Of a stretch of 64,000 nt of DNA, positions 25,581 through 37,984 are shown one piece after another. Numbering within the stretch: position 1 is the first letter of the stretch; every line of letters starts with the position of its first letter. The stretch is from Neospora caninum Liverpool (Eukaryota > Apicomplexa > Conoidasida > Eucoccidiorida > Sarcocystidae): contig NC_018397.1 in assembly GCF_000208865.1 (NCBI RefSeq), forward strand, positions 1,984,001 to 2,048,000, in the 5' to 3' direction. Position numbers and translations under genes: made by a program. Below the pieces are notes generated by a model. It made no database searches. It saw only the letters and a program-made list of their open reading frames with translations, and was not told the DNA's origin.

Positions 25581-27412
25581 GACAGGGACGAAAATCTGGT
25601 CGAAACGCGTTTCGATTTCGCGGAGGTCAGACTGGCGGCGCTTGCAATGAGATGCAGCCCTGTCTCGGCCACGTATTTCCGGGCGAAACGCGGGAAAAGG
25701 CAGATTTTGCCGCGGAGACACGCACACTTGCGACTCACCGCCAGCGAGGCGGGCGGTGCGGTGTCTCACCAGGCGTTGGGGTGTCCGTACACCGGAGAAA
25801 CACGAAATGGTGGAAAGAAGAGATTCGAAAATAGAGAAGCGAAAACGAAAACAGAAGCAGCAGGGCTTTGCTCTAAAGGACGAAAAACCTCGAGAGACTT
25901 TGGAAGATTGTCCCGGCGTGCCTGCCAGTGAAGCACGCTGCCAATGTCGACTCTTCCGCGCGTTTGGTTCCTCTCGTCCACATTTTCCACATTTCCCAGT
26001 CAGGAAAGGACCAGAAAGGCAGCAGGTCCAGTCACCGGAAAAACCGCCCGTGCTGTTTGTCGTTTCGCGTTTCCGCTGCCCCTTCCGTTTCGAACATGAC
26101 GTGGAGGGGGGCATGCAGATGCACCGCGAAGAGACACGCCGCACGCTTTTCGCGGATTCGCGGGTCGCATGCAGCGGCCCGAATCCTGAAAATATTAAGC
26201 AGGCTGTTTGGTTGACTGGCACCAAGGCAGCATAAACCGCAGTGACCAGGCAAGTGATTTGCGTGTGTCTGCTCTCGAGGTTTTTCGTTGCGTCTTGCCG
26301 GTGCTTGCCTTTTCAGCCTTCCGTGCGTTTCGTGTCTTCAATTTCGCCGGTTTTCAGGGGAAACACAGAGAGACGGGCCAGGGGAACGCACCGAGAGACT
26401 CTTCGCGAAAAGCCCGGCGACCGAGGAGTCCTTTCAAAACGGCCTCTTTGACTGTTCAGCGAGCACTTTGAGACTCCCGAGGATCCAGACCGACCAGCGG
26501 CACTTCCTCGTCGGCGCTTTGATTGTCTGTGTTTGATCGTCGTGTCGCGTGGGTTGTCTGTTCGAAAGAAGAAGGCCGGCTCAGCGAAGACCACAGAAGA
26601 GTCTTCTCCCCCGCGGTTGCTCGAGACGGCCGACACCGCTGCAACGAAGTGCAGAAGAGATTGTCCAGCTTGTTCTTCGCTCTTGTCGTCGTTCTTCCCC
26701 AGCCTGTGTCTTTTCTTTTTCTCCTCGCTGGCCCCAAAGGCGCTGGGAGACTGGGAGGTTATATATCTCGCTTTCAGGGTTTCTCGGAATTCCTGGGCTG
26801 CAAATCTTCCTCGCTGTTTCTGTTTTGTCTCTGTTGTGTTGCTGTCTCCTGTCTGGTTCTGGTTGGCCGGTCTTTCTCGTTCTAAGTCTGCGTTGCTTTT
26901 CTCCGTTCCGTTTCGAACGAACGTTTGACGGGGTTCTCCCGCGGGCTCGATGCAGAGTCGCTCAATTTTCGCCTTCAAAGATTCGCCTTTAAACCTTCCC
27001 GTGCCCATCGGGCGCGCCAGCGACGAGTTTCTGCATGCGTAGACTCGCCAGTGCCTTGGTCGTACAGAAATTCTTCGTGCATCTTCCCCAGGCTTGCACC
27101 TGAAGCGGCCAGGCCTCCAAGCGCTTTCAATGCTGGCAGCAGTCTCAGAATCGCGTGCGGTCTAAGGACTCAAACTCCAGTCACAGACGTGCAAGTCACA
27201 GATCTCTCTCTTCCTCTCCTTTCTTCCCTTTCTTTCTGGTGTCTCTTGCCTCTTTTTTTTTCGCGTCCCGTTTGTGTAGTCCGTCGCCGGCCTCCCGCCA
27301 AAAAGAAGAACCTGCGTGGTCGTCTGTGTCTCTGCATTCCGCTGCCTTTGCCGTCTCTGGGCGTGTTTTACTGGCTCTTTCCGCTTTTCAACTCTCTTAT
27401 TCCTCTGACAGC
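25581..27412. other. Divergent promoter region between the large minus-strand gene and PYM
   Basis: About 1.8 kb separates the chosen start codons. The minus-strand frame stays open to about 26225 with an ATG at 26114, so part of 25581-26114 may be coding or 5' untranslated sequence. Towards PYM the plus strand is strongly pyrimidine-rich (27200-27410), typical of a leader region. No RNA gene recognised. Confidence 0.45.
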
Positions 27413-27681
27413 ATGCGGGCCTTTCGCGAGGGCGCGATGGATGGGGCGGCCGGGTCCCCCAGCCGGGGCCGAGTTCCTGGGCGATTTCCGGAGTTAGACG
27501 GGCGCACCGACGGCAGCATTCGCGTCGAGGAGCGAAGTGACATGGGCGAGCGGTACCTCGTCGACATGACGACTGGAGAGAAAATCATCCCAGGATCACG
27601 CAGGCCAGACGGCACGTACAGAAAGGAAATCCGCGTCCGCGCAGGATACATCCCGCTGGTAAATAAAGCGGAATGTCATCC

Positions 27682-27712
<31 letters not shown>

Positions 27713-28479
27713 CATTTACATCTATATATTGATATCTAGATCTGTCATGTAAGTAAGCGTGTGTGTGTGGATTTGGAGAGACAGTGATGGCGAGTTGACT
27801 CTGCTATATATATCTACATGCGTTCGAAGAAGAAGGCGGTCTGTCTCTTCTAAAATGCAGGAGGGTTGAGAGCGGAACTGCGACGCGAGCGTGGAGTGCG
27901 TGGAGTGTGTTGAGGTCGCGGTGGTGAGGGGGAAAGGGGACTTGCTTGTTTTCGTGAGGCGCGTGCGTCATTGCTTGCCTTTTCGTTGCGCAACAGGATG
28001 AACGCCGGACGTTCCAAACGCGACAGCAACTGTCTCGGAGCGAGCGGCAAGTGCCCGGAGCTGGAAGCATCCCAGGGTTGGCTGCCTCGACTTTCCCTCC
28101 CGGATACTCGCCGGCCGCGTCGTCGCCGGGTTTAAACGGCAAGCGCGGCGGAGGCGCTCCGGCGTCGACTCGCCAGAAAAACAAAGGCGAGGAAAAGGAG
28201 AGAGGCATCAAGTCTGCAGGGTCTAGCGCGAAGGAGAAACGCCCTGGAGGCTCTGACGCACACAAAGTAACCAGTGAAGCCGACGAACTCTGCCAAGGCA
28301 TGCAGAATTTGAGCGTGGCAGGCGACCAGGAAGAGAAGGAAGCGCCGCAAGTGTCAGAAAGTGAAAGTCTAAAGAAACGGTGAGAAACCGCCTGTAGGCG
28401 GGGGAAAAGAAATCAGCGTCTCCATTGGAGACTCACTTCCAGGAAGTCATCCTACGCACATGTGAATGCAAACCCTTAT

Positions 28480-28510
<31 letters not shown>

Positions 28511-29691
28511 TCATGTATAGGTCTAAGTGCGAGCAAGAAGGAGAGACGGGAGAGCCATGTAGGGCTGCGTCCCAGCAGACATTGTGCATCTCTCCACTGG
28601 CGTTCTGGCTGTAGGTTGTGAGCGGCGGCAACTCTTGCGTCGGGGTTTCATTGGGGCTGTTCTTCTCTTGTCGTGCCGTGGCGGAGGACTCGGCGTTTGC
28701 ATTCAAGGCGGGGACAACGGTTCGCGTTTTCCGCTGGCGCCCGCTTGACGCCGATGTTCTCTCCACGAGGTGCGCCGGAGTCACCTCTGTGGATCAAGGC
28801 ATGCAGACTCTGTTGAAGGTCTTTGCGGCACAGAAACGCCGTCTTTGGTGCGTGGTGTTGTGGGCGTCTGGGTGGACGTGCAGAGTGAGGAACCTGAAGA
28901 AGAAGCTGAAGGAAATTGAGGCGCTCCAACAGAAAGTGGACGGCGGCCAGACTCTCGGCGCCGAACAGTCGAGTGTGAGTCCACAGCGCCCTTCCCGTAT
29001 GTGTGTCGACTTGTGCGCACGCGTTCCGCTCCCGTGTGAAAAGGATAGAGATCTTGGTTCCGTCTCGAGCGTCACCGCGTTACGGAGGGGGAGCAATGAC
29101 TGAGGCTGCGTATCCGATTGCTTCTTTTGCATATTCTGGCTTCAAATCTGCGGAGACAAACGACGCGTGCTCCGGTGTTTGTCTACAAAACACCTGGTCG
29201 ACTGCGAAACACGAATACTGCGGAGCCAAAGAGTTTTCCTGGCAAATGCAGAGCTCTACGAGTAGTTGCCAGAGTTCTTATCGCGCCAAGAGCCAGTCTA
29301 CCGGTTTTACAATTTGTGGTTTAAGAAGAATGTGTACACGAAATACTTATCGGTTCAAGGAGTACTGACTCTTCGGCCCTCTCTGTGGAACGCAAAGTGG
29401 GTGAAGTTATGGAAGAAGGGCGTCGTTCATCTGCGTGATTGGATCCTGGCATATGCGCGACATTGTACCTGGATGGGTGCAGGAATTCTGGGGTCTCCGT
29501 ACGGATGTAGTTTTTTGCGCTTGCCCGTAATGCGCGCTCCCGAGGAGGTGGTGTTCCAGCAGCTCTCCCGGATAATGGCGTTGGAGGTAGTCGTGTTTCT
29601 GTGGTGTATGCAGAAGCTGCAGCGGAGGAAGGAGCTCGATGCAGAGGTGTCTGACCTAGAGCGTCGCCTGGCAGAATTGGAGAAAAATTAA
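27413..29691 (+). CDS. PYM: PYM, Mago-Y14-binding exon junction complex disassembly factor
   Basis: Four exons: 27413..27658, 27997..28379, 28884..28974 and 29614..29691 (TAA), 265 residues. Junctions CTG|GTAAAT, ACG|GTGAGA and AGT|GTGAGT join acceptors CAACAG, GTGCAG and TATGCAG in matching phases. PYM family proteins bind the Mago-Y14 core and the small ribosomal subunit, stripping exon junction complexes from translated mRNA in the cytoplasm. The diagnostic N-terminal block lies at residues 44-82: GEKIIPGSRRPDGT, then RKEIRVRAGYIPL. The family's C-terminal coiled-coil box starts at residue 210 with RVRNLKKKLKEIEALQQK and ends in a Glu/Leu/Arg-rich helix. It is split between exons 3 and 4, which supports the model. 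The middle is a basic, Gly/Ser/Lys-rich linker. An alternative in-frame start is the ATG at 27437. The length is close to that of animal PYM. Confidence 0.93.
27682..27700. repeat. TA microsatellite in PYM intron 1
   Basis: An AT/TA dinucleotide run begins about 25 bp after the first PYM donor site and grades into CATATACATA words up to about 27740. Confidence 0.9.
28484..28510. repeat. TA microsatellite in PYM intron 2
   Basis: About 13 TA units lie roughly 100 bp after the second PYM donor site, inside intron 28380-28883. Confidence 0.9.
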
Positions 29692-32240
29692 CAATTTCAG
29701 GCCTTCTTGTAGTCTCCATGTTTATCAGGAAACTCGACCTGAATTTGTGCCCGTGGGAACTGTTTGGTGAGGCTGCCAAGCGCACTTTTTCCCTTTCACT
29801 TTCCTGTTTGTTGGTCACTCAGAGGGCTGGGTGTACAGGGCTTGCGTGAATGTAGTGTTTGGGCGTACATCCCTTCGCGTCTGCGTACTGTTGCTCGTGT
29901 CCTAAACGAAGCTGCAGCAACGCATGAATTGACATGCTTTTCTCTGGCAATATCCCGTTACCACACTTCTCTCACATATTGGAGACTCTGCGGAGAAAAA
30001 CCTCAGCCGTATGAAGCAAGGAAGCCGCCGCACAAAGAGGAGGAACACACTGAAAGTTACGTACGCTCCGTGATTCGCTTCCCAGAAAATCAAATGGGAG
30101 GCGATTTCCTTCGAAACGCGAGACGTCTGCATGAGGTATCGCTGCACCCCCTCATGCGAAACCGTTTGATATAGCAGTCACAGGAGGCTACAGGGTGGGC
30201 TGTTTGTCGAATCACAAAACAAGATCGCCCACGGTTTGCGTTTTTGACTGCTTCGACAAAACAGAAAAAGTGCAGACTCGTATCCCCGAGCCGGTTAGAC
30301 GTGTTACTTCAGGAAAGTGACGGTACAGATAGGAAGCAACGGTTGAGAGCATTTTATTCACGCCTGTAGAGGAAAACTTCGCCTCCTTTCCATATATTAG
30401 CAGGTACCCTATACTCTGGCTTATTGGATTTTCCAAAATCCAGGCGCATCTAGAGAATTGGGAGAGGAGGTTTAGACTTTCTGGAAGCACACAAAAAACA
30501 AGGTGATTATGAAGTGGATTGTGTCCCAGGTGTACGCGAGATGTATGTTTTCGGAAGAAGCAGTCAGATTCCCCGTGTTTTTGTTCAGAGAGAATTATCA
30601 TCCGCAAATCATTTGTAGGGAATGAATCAGATCATTGTACTGTCCGCTTTCTGTTTCATTCTCCTTATGCACGAACTTGACTCCGAGCCCCAGCGAAAGG
30701 GCAGATATCCACATCAATAGTGTTCGCAGCGTACAGTGTCATAAGTATGTTGGTCCTGAATAACACAACTCTGTGTTGGGCCAAAGCATTCAGTGCTCGA
30801 ACATATTGTAGGGTCTTCGTAGTATGTTGCAGTTGTGAAGACATCGTGGGATAATGAAGAGCGAAAAAAAAATATGTTCTCTGTCTATAATATGGTAATC
30901 CGAGGAAGTGCTTGTCGATACGTTAGTTCCTGAGGCGCAAGCATTCATACTCTGGACGTTGTCCATCAATCTTGAGATCAACCGATGCCGCATCCCCCGG
31001 CGACCATTTACCGAACCAACACTTTCAGCATCAAACCGAAAGGTGAACCAGCTACCACACATTTCCGTGAAAGAAAACTGGAGCAAATTTGCAGAGACAT
31101 CCAGCATCTGGAGGGTTGCGGAGATGTGAAACCACAAGAAAATGGCCAGGCGAATGCTGACGGGTAGAGAAGCGGAAGTATTCAATCTCCACACAACTAA
31201 TGATTCAACAAAAATGGTTTCACATAACGCCGTGGGATACCATGCAATGGGTTCGCATTTGTTTGACCGCATATCCAGTGCATTTTATTCACCTATTGCT
31301 TCACACGACGAGCAAAACTGACAAGACATGTAAAGAAAAGGAATTGCTTTCCTTTCCCTTTTGACAGATGAAGAAAAAACCTGTTGCTTCTTTGTTTCAG
31401 CAAGAAAACGCGACTAGCAACATGACTGGAGAATAGGACCCATGTTTGTTGAAGGAGGGGCAATAAATGCATTTTTGGCGGCGCGGCGGGCGGCGAGACT
31501 TCTCTGCACTGCCTCTGTGCAAGACGCGGATGACCGCTGAGACCCAGTTTGGGGCCCTGGCCTCTGCGGGCATTCACGTTAAAACAGAAGAACAATAAAT
31601 ATGCTGAAGGTAAAGAATCGCTTTCTACAAAGGGTATCTCTGAAGCATTACATGATATCGATGTTGCCTTTCGTGATGAAGAAACCCTGTGTTTTCTGGT
31701 CTCGTCTGCCTGGAGCTTACTGTGCGCACAATCCAGTACGGTGTAGGGCGTTTGAAAAAAACTCAGTGACAACATAAACAGGGTGACATGCACCTGCATA
31801 CGCTTCCAAATGTGTGCATATTTTGCAAGTCGTCTCTGCTTCCGATACTCTCACCGTGCGCGTCTCCTTCAACTGCAATATATCGCATGTGATACCGGAG
31901 GCTGTGTGTTTGGAAGAAATAAGAAGGCGATGTGTTTTGGAAAGAGGCACAAACCGTCTCTTGTCTCTAGACTAAAACCACGGGCCTATACGTGGCACGC
32001 TTTCTCCATCAGGAATAAAGTTTTAATGCCATTGTGTATCCATCCTGTCAAGAACGAGCGGCTCCCCCGATGATTTTGATCCCACGTCTTGTGTCTAGTA
32101 AAAAAAATTGCTTTGATCAAGATCACAGTCTGTCAACAATGTTTTCTCCGTGACCCCTCTCGGTAGACCAGTAGACAATGGGTTGACTAGAACCCTGTCA
32201 CGTCACTTGTTGTGTCCTTTTCTCTCTTTGTGTGACTCAC
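29692..32240. other. AT-richer region without a firm gene
   Basis: Base composition drops relative to the flanking genes. Several open frames of 60-170 codons occur on both strands but none shows a domain. The minus-strand segment below 31709 follows a possible acceptor (CTCCAG|GCAGAC) and could be a further exon of the gene at 32241-34361, ending at 31293. This is weak, because an earlier acceptor (CACAG|TAA) would stop at once. Confidence 0.4.
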
Positions 32241-32947
32241 CAGATAATACAGATTATCACCAAGTGCTGTGTGAACTTCTGTGCAACAAGCGAGGTCGCC
32301 ATTCGTGGGTTCACCCCTTAGCTCGCCAGAATCCTCTCCGCTCCACTCGGCGACGTAGCGGCCTTGTGCACCTCCGTCTTCCCTTCGTTGATTTCTATTG
32401 AAACGGGGGCTGCTGTCAGTCGAAGGGACTGCTGTCGTGTGTTTCTGGGCTCGTAACTCTCGAAATTTCGAGGCCACGGCTTCGTTCGTTGCGACGTACC
32501 CTGTCGGGTGGTAACTCCCGGTGGTCGGCCCACAACTCGCACGCCTTTGTTTCTCAGCCTTATAAACAAGAGCGACCGCACGGCAGGCTCTGTGACTCTG
32601 CTCGGTAAGTGGAAAGAATTGGCCTTCTGGTGGTCGCCGGCCTGGTATTCCAAAATAGAGGGAGGATGCGCTGCCCGGTGGAAAGGCCTCTCCCGGGTGA
32701 CCGGGAGAGCGAAACCGCCTCGGAATACTTCCCTGATTAGTAGTTTGCTGCGGAACGGGTGTGCGGCGAACCTCAATCAATTTTTCGCGGGGAAGAACGC
32801 CGGTCTGTGTCCATCGGCCATCAGCGTCCAATTCCCAGGGTTGACGGCACGGAGTAGGGCGAGCAATGAAGCTGTAGTTCACGGCCGTTGATGAATCACA
32901 TTCTCGGCGGGCGCAACAGGTTTCTTCGTCGCTTGACGAACTGTGGC
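32241..32947 (-). CDS. Internal exon of an uncharacterised gene
   Basis: A 707 bp open segment is bounded by a strong pyrimidine-rich acceptor (a CT-rich tract of about 45 bases ending CTACAG at 32948) and a consensus donor (CTG|GTGAGTC at 32241/32240). It reads in one phase for 235 codons. The sequence is Ser-, Arg- and Pro-rich, with an HSSSSDEE start, several RRP/RRF pairs and no domain I recognise. It most likely belongs to the same transcript as the upstream MGC protein exon. A join from a donor at 33527/33526 (GATC|GTACGC) would keep the phase and create an Arg-His junction. That donor is imperfect. If unspliced at its 3' end the frame stops at 32187. Confidence 0.55.
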
Positions 32948-33302
32948 CTGTAGTGGATGGGAAACAAGAAAACAAGGGGGAAGGTGAAACAAGCGAGAGG
33001 TCTCGAATAGGAAAAACGCATCGAGAAACAGGGCTGCCTCCACGTGTGAGCACGAAGGGAGAACGGACCGCAAAAAGACAGCCACACTCTGAATACAACA
33101 GGCAGATAATAGAGAGGAAACGGTGATCGAGAAAGAATATTAATTTAAATCTTCGAACACGACCAAATAACTTTTGAGAGAATCTATTTGTCAAGTACGC
33201 AGCAGACGGGTCAAGCATAAGAATACATCTGCTCGAGCCCTGCTGGTCGCCAGACTGCCCTAACAGGACGACGAATGTATGGTTGTATATTGGAGAACAG
33301 AA

Positions 33303-34361
33303 TCAGGTTAGAAGTTCATTAGTGGCCTGTTGTTTAAAAAGACAAATAAAAAAATCCGGGTAATTGAGCCTACATCTACCGTAAGCATTCTGCGGTCTCT
33401 TGTTTCCTAATACCCTATACACGTGACTTAGCTCATGCATAGCCCTGGTGTCGGTGGTATGTCTCTGCTTGGCTGAAAAATGAGATATTATGAATTCTTT
33501 CGATTCTCCGGATCGTGGCTGCGTACGATCAGCGCTGTCAATATCAGGCGTGGTACATGAAACTTCAACTCGCTTCACTTCCTGAAACCGCGCGACGCAG
33601 CGTGCTTCCTCTCTGTTCTGTGGTTCCTCTTCAGGGCCCCCCATAGAGTCCGACGGATCTCTACATTTCTTATGATGCTGTGGTAGCATCCCTTGGAGTG
33701 TGTCCTTGACTAAGTTCGTTGTAGAGATGGGGAATCCTTCTTCTTCTGTCCGGTATTCCAGTACATGCAGCAATCCTGGGTTTGCTGAACGGCACTGTTC
33801 TCTCTTGCTATCTCTCGGAACCGATCCCAAAAAAGCCTGCGCGTGCCGTGTTTCTCTGCAAGAAATTGCTGCCTCTTGGCGACGACCAGGCATACGACAA
33901 TTTCGGAACTTGCAAGAAGATAGATCCGTCTCCTGTGATGGTGGCTCAGAAGACAACTCCTCTTTTTCAGAACTGTTCACTCCTGCTTTTCGCCGACACG
34001 GTTTTCCCGACCCAGCGCGTGTAGGATCAGTATCGGCTGATGCTCCTGAGTGAGACTCAAGAGAAGGTGGAACTGAGGAGGCGCCTGCTTTTTTTGCGCT
34101 GGATGATGAACTCTGTGGCACTTTAAAACTATTCTCGTGCGACTCAGTTGCCTCTCCAACTCCGAAAGTAGAGCTCCCCCGCAAAGTAACATGTCTGTGC
34201 AGATTTTGCCCCCTTTCGTCCTTCCCGGATTGTGAAGCAGCGACCTGTCTAGACGGGTGCGTCCCAGTCGTTTCAGAATACGAAGGAACAGAGAGAGGAG
34301 AAGGGCGTTCGATCGCATCCTTTCGAGTCTCTTTGAATGGTATGCTCTGCTTGCACCCCAT
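33303..34361 (-). CDS. Uncharacterised protein with N-terminal MGC acylation motif
   Basis: The frame opens at ATG 34361 with MGCKQS. Gly2 is a candidate N-myristoylation site and Cys3 a candidate palmitoylation site, a combination that anchors soluble proteins to the cytosolic face of membranes. As one exon it would give 352 residues to the TGA at 33303. The last 75 residues are AT-rich and less protein-like, so a splice at about 33527 into the exon at 32947 is plausible (278 residues plus a split codon). The body is hydrophilic and Ser/Glu/Lys/Arg-rich, with an SSSSSAKK stretch and no enzymatic motif. In Toxoplasma and relatives such short acylation signals are common on pellicle and organelle-surface proteins, so a peripheral membrane location is the inference. 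Function unknown. Confidence 0.58.
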   Translation of the reverse strand: MGCKQSIPFKETRKDAIERPSPLSVPSYSETTGTHPSRQVAASQSGKDERGQNLHRHVTLRGSSTFGVGEATESHENSFKVPQSSSSSAKKAGASSVPPSLESHSGASADTDPTRAGSGKPCRRKAGVNSSEKEELSSEPPSQETDLSSCKFRNCRMPGRRQEAAISCRETRHAQAFLGSVPRDSKREQCRSANPGLLHVLEYRTEEEGFPISTTNLVKDTLQGMLPQHHKKCRDPSDSMGGPEEEPQNREEARCVARFQEVKRVEVSCTTPDIDSADRTQPRSGESKEFIISHFSAKQRHTTDTRAMHELSHVYRVLGNKRPQNAYGRCRLNYPDFFICLFKQQATNELLT

Positions 34362-37300
34362 GTCTAACACACAACCATGGATATCAAGGCAGGAACAGCG
34401 GGCCGACAGAGAAGCAAAGTAGACTGCCAGAGTCTTTAGGTGAACAGGTAGATCGGTTTTCGGCGTGAAAGAAATTGGGCATTTTTGTTTCCTCAAAGCG
34501 ACGAAGACGTAATCCTCTTCCTGAAGATACGTGGGCTGTCTTCCGAATTCGCAGAAGACCGTGTTTCTGTCAGACGATCGATAGGACAGTATATTGCAGC
34601 AGGGACAGGAACGAGTTGTTCATTCAGAAAAGGGGTAGACGGCGGAGAAAAGAAATTCAAAGAGACTTCAGTGAGCGAGCGACACTCTGCTGTAATCAAT
34701 GTGCGAAAGCGGATCCCACTGGCAATGCTTTCCTCTGCCCGAAGACCTCCCGTTGTGGAAATATCAAATCGAGACATAATAACAACTGCAAGAACAGGTG
34801 GGGCTTTTCCTCACCGTAGACGTTTCGCTTGGGCACTAACACACGCCTGGAATAATCTCTAACACTCAGGCTAGAGAACTTGATCCGGCAGAACCTGGCA
34901 GTACACCTACTTCTGTCCGGTCTTATTTCTCCCATACTGCTGAGAAGAGTTAACGACATATAGAGATCCAAAGAAGTTCAAGGTGTGCAGGATCCTGGGT
35001 CTTGGCACACGACATTTTCCCGTTCGGACGTAACCATTTCCCCGAGGACACGTAATCTCCAAGCCCAAGAGGACACTGACATGTCAATATGCCCCATTCA
35101 ACAGACGAATGTAAACAAAGCTGTGCAACTCAGCACAACGGCAACGTTGTGCAGTGTGGTGTCTTGCTAACAAGGGCCCTGAGGAAAAGTTGAGACGCTT
35201 TCGAAAAACTTCTCCAAACAGTTAAACGGAATTGAAAGTGAACATTCCTTCCGGCGCACGTGGGCACCGAGCGCATTCTGCTGTTGTTTCGCGGCAAGTT
35301 CCACGAAAAGTGAGTATTTTCGCGTACCGGGGGTTCCGCAGCATCCTGCCTTTCATGGGAAAATGTTCACAAGACAGGCAAATGTCAGAGGAAATGTCTG
35401 CATCCAAAATTCACTGGAACAGGGGAGTGTCCTCGGTACTCTGCTGTAGCTGGATGGGAAGTTGCCAAGTAAGCAAACAGGCCGAACCTCCGGACGCAAC
35501 GTGGCCCCATGTATCGGATTGTCAGGTACCCCTCCCGAAACAACATATTAGGAGAAGAGTAACATCTTTAACAGAATATGGAATACCCAAAAGTACAAGA
35601 AAAGAGGCAGATTCTGTTTTTTACTGAGCACATCAACACGTTTGTCATCTTTTTGGTCTGCACACAACCGTCCTGGATCACAGGCGGCCTCCGATCCTCT
35701 GCGAAAGAAGGAATCCTTAAACAAAACGCTCGTTGCTTGAAAAGTATCGCGTACACGGGGAAGTCATACATGTCAAGCTTATACATCTTGCAGCGAATCC
35801 CCGGATATGTACCCGAGAAGCAATAAAGCCGACACAACCCGCCTAAAGCAGCACATTTCCGCGGTTTTCGACGCGATCTGTTTAGGATTAGCCTTTTGCT
35901 GCCGGTTGGTTGCATGCATTTCCATATACACTAATCTATACTCTGCGCGAGACCTAATGCAGCGCTTCCAGCTCGTAGTACGCGAGACTGAGGTGCCCGT
36001 TTACTCGTATACATTCCACTTTTGATGTTGATCACTACGAATATTTAGAAGGAATCTCCATTTCCGGGCTAGCAAGAAAGCATCCAGAAATGCCATCTGC
36101 CTGTAGTCTGTAAAAATCTTTAGTCGGATGTGGTAGGGCGACAACGTTACGCTTGGTGTTTTCCTTCTGGGGTTGGTTTTACTTTTGGTGCGCCTAGTGC
36201 GGCCATCACTGATACGGTCACCACGTCCTGGAGACGAATGTGTCTGTGCTCAACGAAGTGGCCTCCAGGAACCAGGAGGATGATGGCCTCTACGTTTACG
36301 GGATGTCAATCTATGCTTGAGTTGGAGCAAGGAACACCAGACATACGATGGGGTCCCTGACAGGAAAACCAACTACTCTGCTGTTGTACCAGGCATACGG
36401 GGAATTGTCTGCCCACTTTATTCTCCCTGTTTCCGCTCGCCTCGATCTCTCTCCCTCTCCAGGTAGTCTCATCCTATTCTGCCCGCGCTGGTATATTCTA
36501 AGCTATCGAGCGAGAAGCTGTTTTAGCTCCCTCAAAAGTGGACAGGACGCAAGAGAGCCACTGGTGCATACTTAGCGTGAATAACGAGTGACAATGTAGA
36601 TATCACAACGGCTTGTATTTCAAAACCTCCGGGGAAATCAACAAAGTTAAGGCATCAAAGCAGATGAGAACTTCGGCGGTGGACTTGTAGACTAGCTGTT
36701 TGATTTGCCCCCTGGACTGACTGTCGCTCAGATGAAGCAGCCGACGTACACGGGACGGAAGGTGCGCAAATCGTCATAATCTGCTGCCACAATATGCCTG
36801 CCTCCTTGGAAAGCACGAAAACGCGCAGTTTTTAGCCGAACGATCCTTGTTGGTGGGCGTAGTAGTGTTTGGCCTTGTCGCCAGGTCTAGTTTTGCAGTT
36901 GCAGTTTGCGGTGCTCTACCTCTCCGACGGGTGTATACGAGATTAGCTTTGTGTTCGGTCGATGGGATCCTACGATCTTTACATGTGCGTGCGTGACACA
37001 GTAGCCGCCGAAACAAAATCCGTCAACTCCAAAGAGGCGCAGTCGTCAGGATCTGACTGATGCTGCAGCAATTTTAGATGCGGACGGCGTTTCTTACTGC
37101 ATAAGCCGTCGGCCGTCTGACTACACTGTCATCCAGCTTCTCGAGTATGCTTCTATTCGGGATCGTTGCTGTCCTATTCACCACCCAGACTGCCTCCGGA
37201 GGCCCATTAGAAAACAATTCTTACGGCACCAGGAACGACCGTCAAATCGCAAGCGAAAGTCCAAGTTGCGCACAGAGTCGGTCATTGATCCTCTAGCAAC

Positions 37301-37984
37301 TCTAGATCGATGCGCTGACACAGACCTGCCCCCATGACGCCCCCGTTTGACCGGGAGAGCCACTTGGAGGGGAAAAATAGAGACGGGGAGGGGGGGGGGG
37401 GGGGGAAAGACAACGAGCCTCTCAGTGAAACTCCCCACCAACTTTACTGCCATTTATGTAAACAATTCCATAAACAGTGCGGCGGTGGAAATTTGCACGC
37501 GTGCGCACATGAATCGAGACTGTACAGGATCCCCCGAAGCGCGCGACTGGGCGACTCCAGTAGCACGTTGACACAGTATATGATACCAATTAGAACAGTT
37601 CCCAGATTGAAGCCGATCTGCCCGACTGGCTGTGTCCTTGATGGGTATCGCAGTGAGTGTTGCTAGCTTTCAATTGCGCAGACTGTGTCAGGGGCCTCTC
37701 CAAAAAAAAGACATGCCCCCCCTGCCAGCTTTGTGCCACAGCTCATCGCTGAGGGGCGCCCGCACTTCTATCGAACCTGTTATACTTTAGTGTACTCAGG
37801 GGTTTCCAGCTCGTTAGCCTTCGGCAATGTACCTATCGTACTCGCCAGGCTCATGGAACTACGCAGACAAGCGCAGACGTGGTGACGACTTGTCTGTCAT
37901 CGCGTTGGCAGGCCAAGAAAACGACTCCATGGATATTAGCAAAAATATCACTGTGTAAGCCCCGACTGGCAGGGCCCATCGAAC
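34362..37984. other. Intergenic, no gene recognised
   Basis: Some 3.6 kb of moderate GC holds only short open frames (under 135 codons) lacking motifs on both strands. It should include the promoter of the MGC gene at its left. A G16 run lies at 37390-37405 and a TGCATGC heptamer at 35911-35917. No RNA gene recognised by eye. Confidence 0.45.
37390..37405. repeat. G16 homopolymer
   Basis: Sixteen consecutive G residues follow GACGGGGA, giving one of the longest G runs in the window. It is a possible quadruplex-forming or slippage-prone site, or an assembly-uncertain length. Confidence 0.85.

Noticed and set aside
29266..29691. Open frame running through PYM intron 3 into exon 4
   Set aside because: It starts with a non-ATG codon and shows no motif. 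The frame only coincides with exon 4; strong donor and acceptor sites favour intron status.
30790..31272. Minus-strand open frame of 160 codons
   Set aside because: AT-rich, no domain, no splice context; codon composition unlike the confirmed genes.
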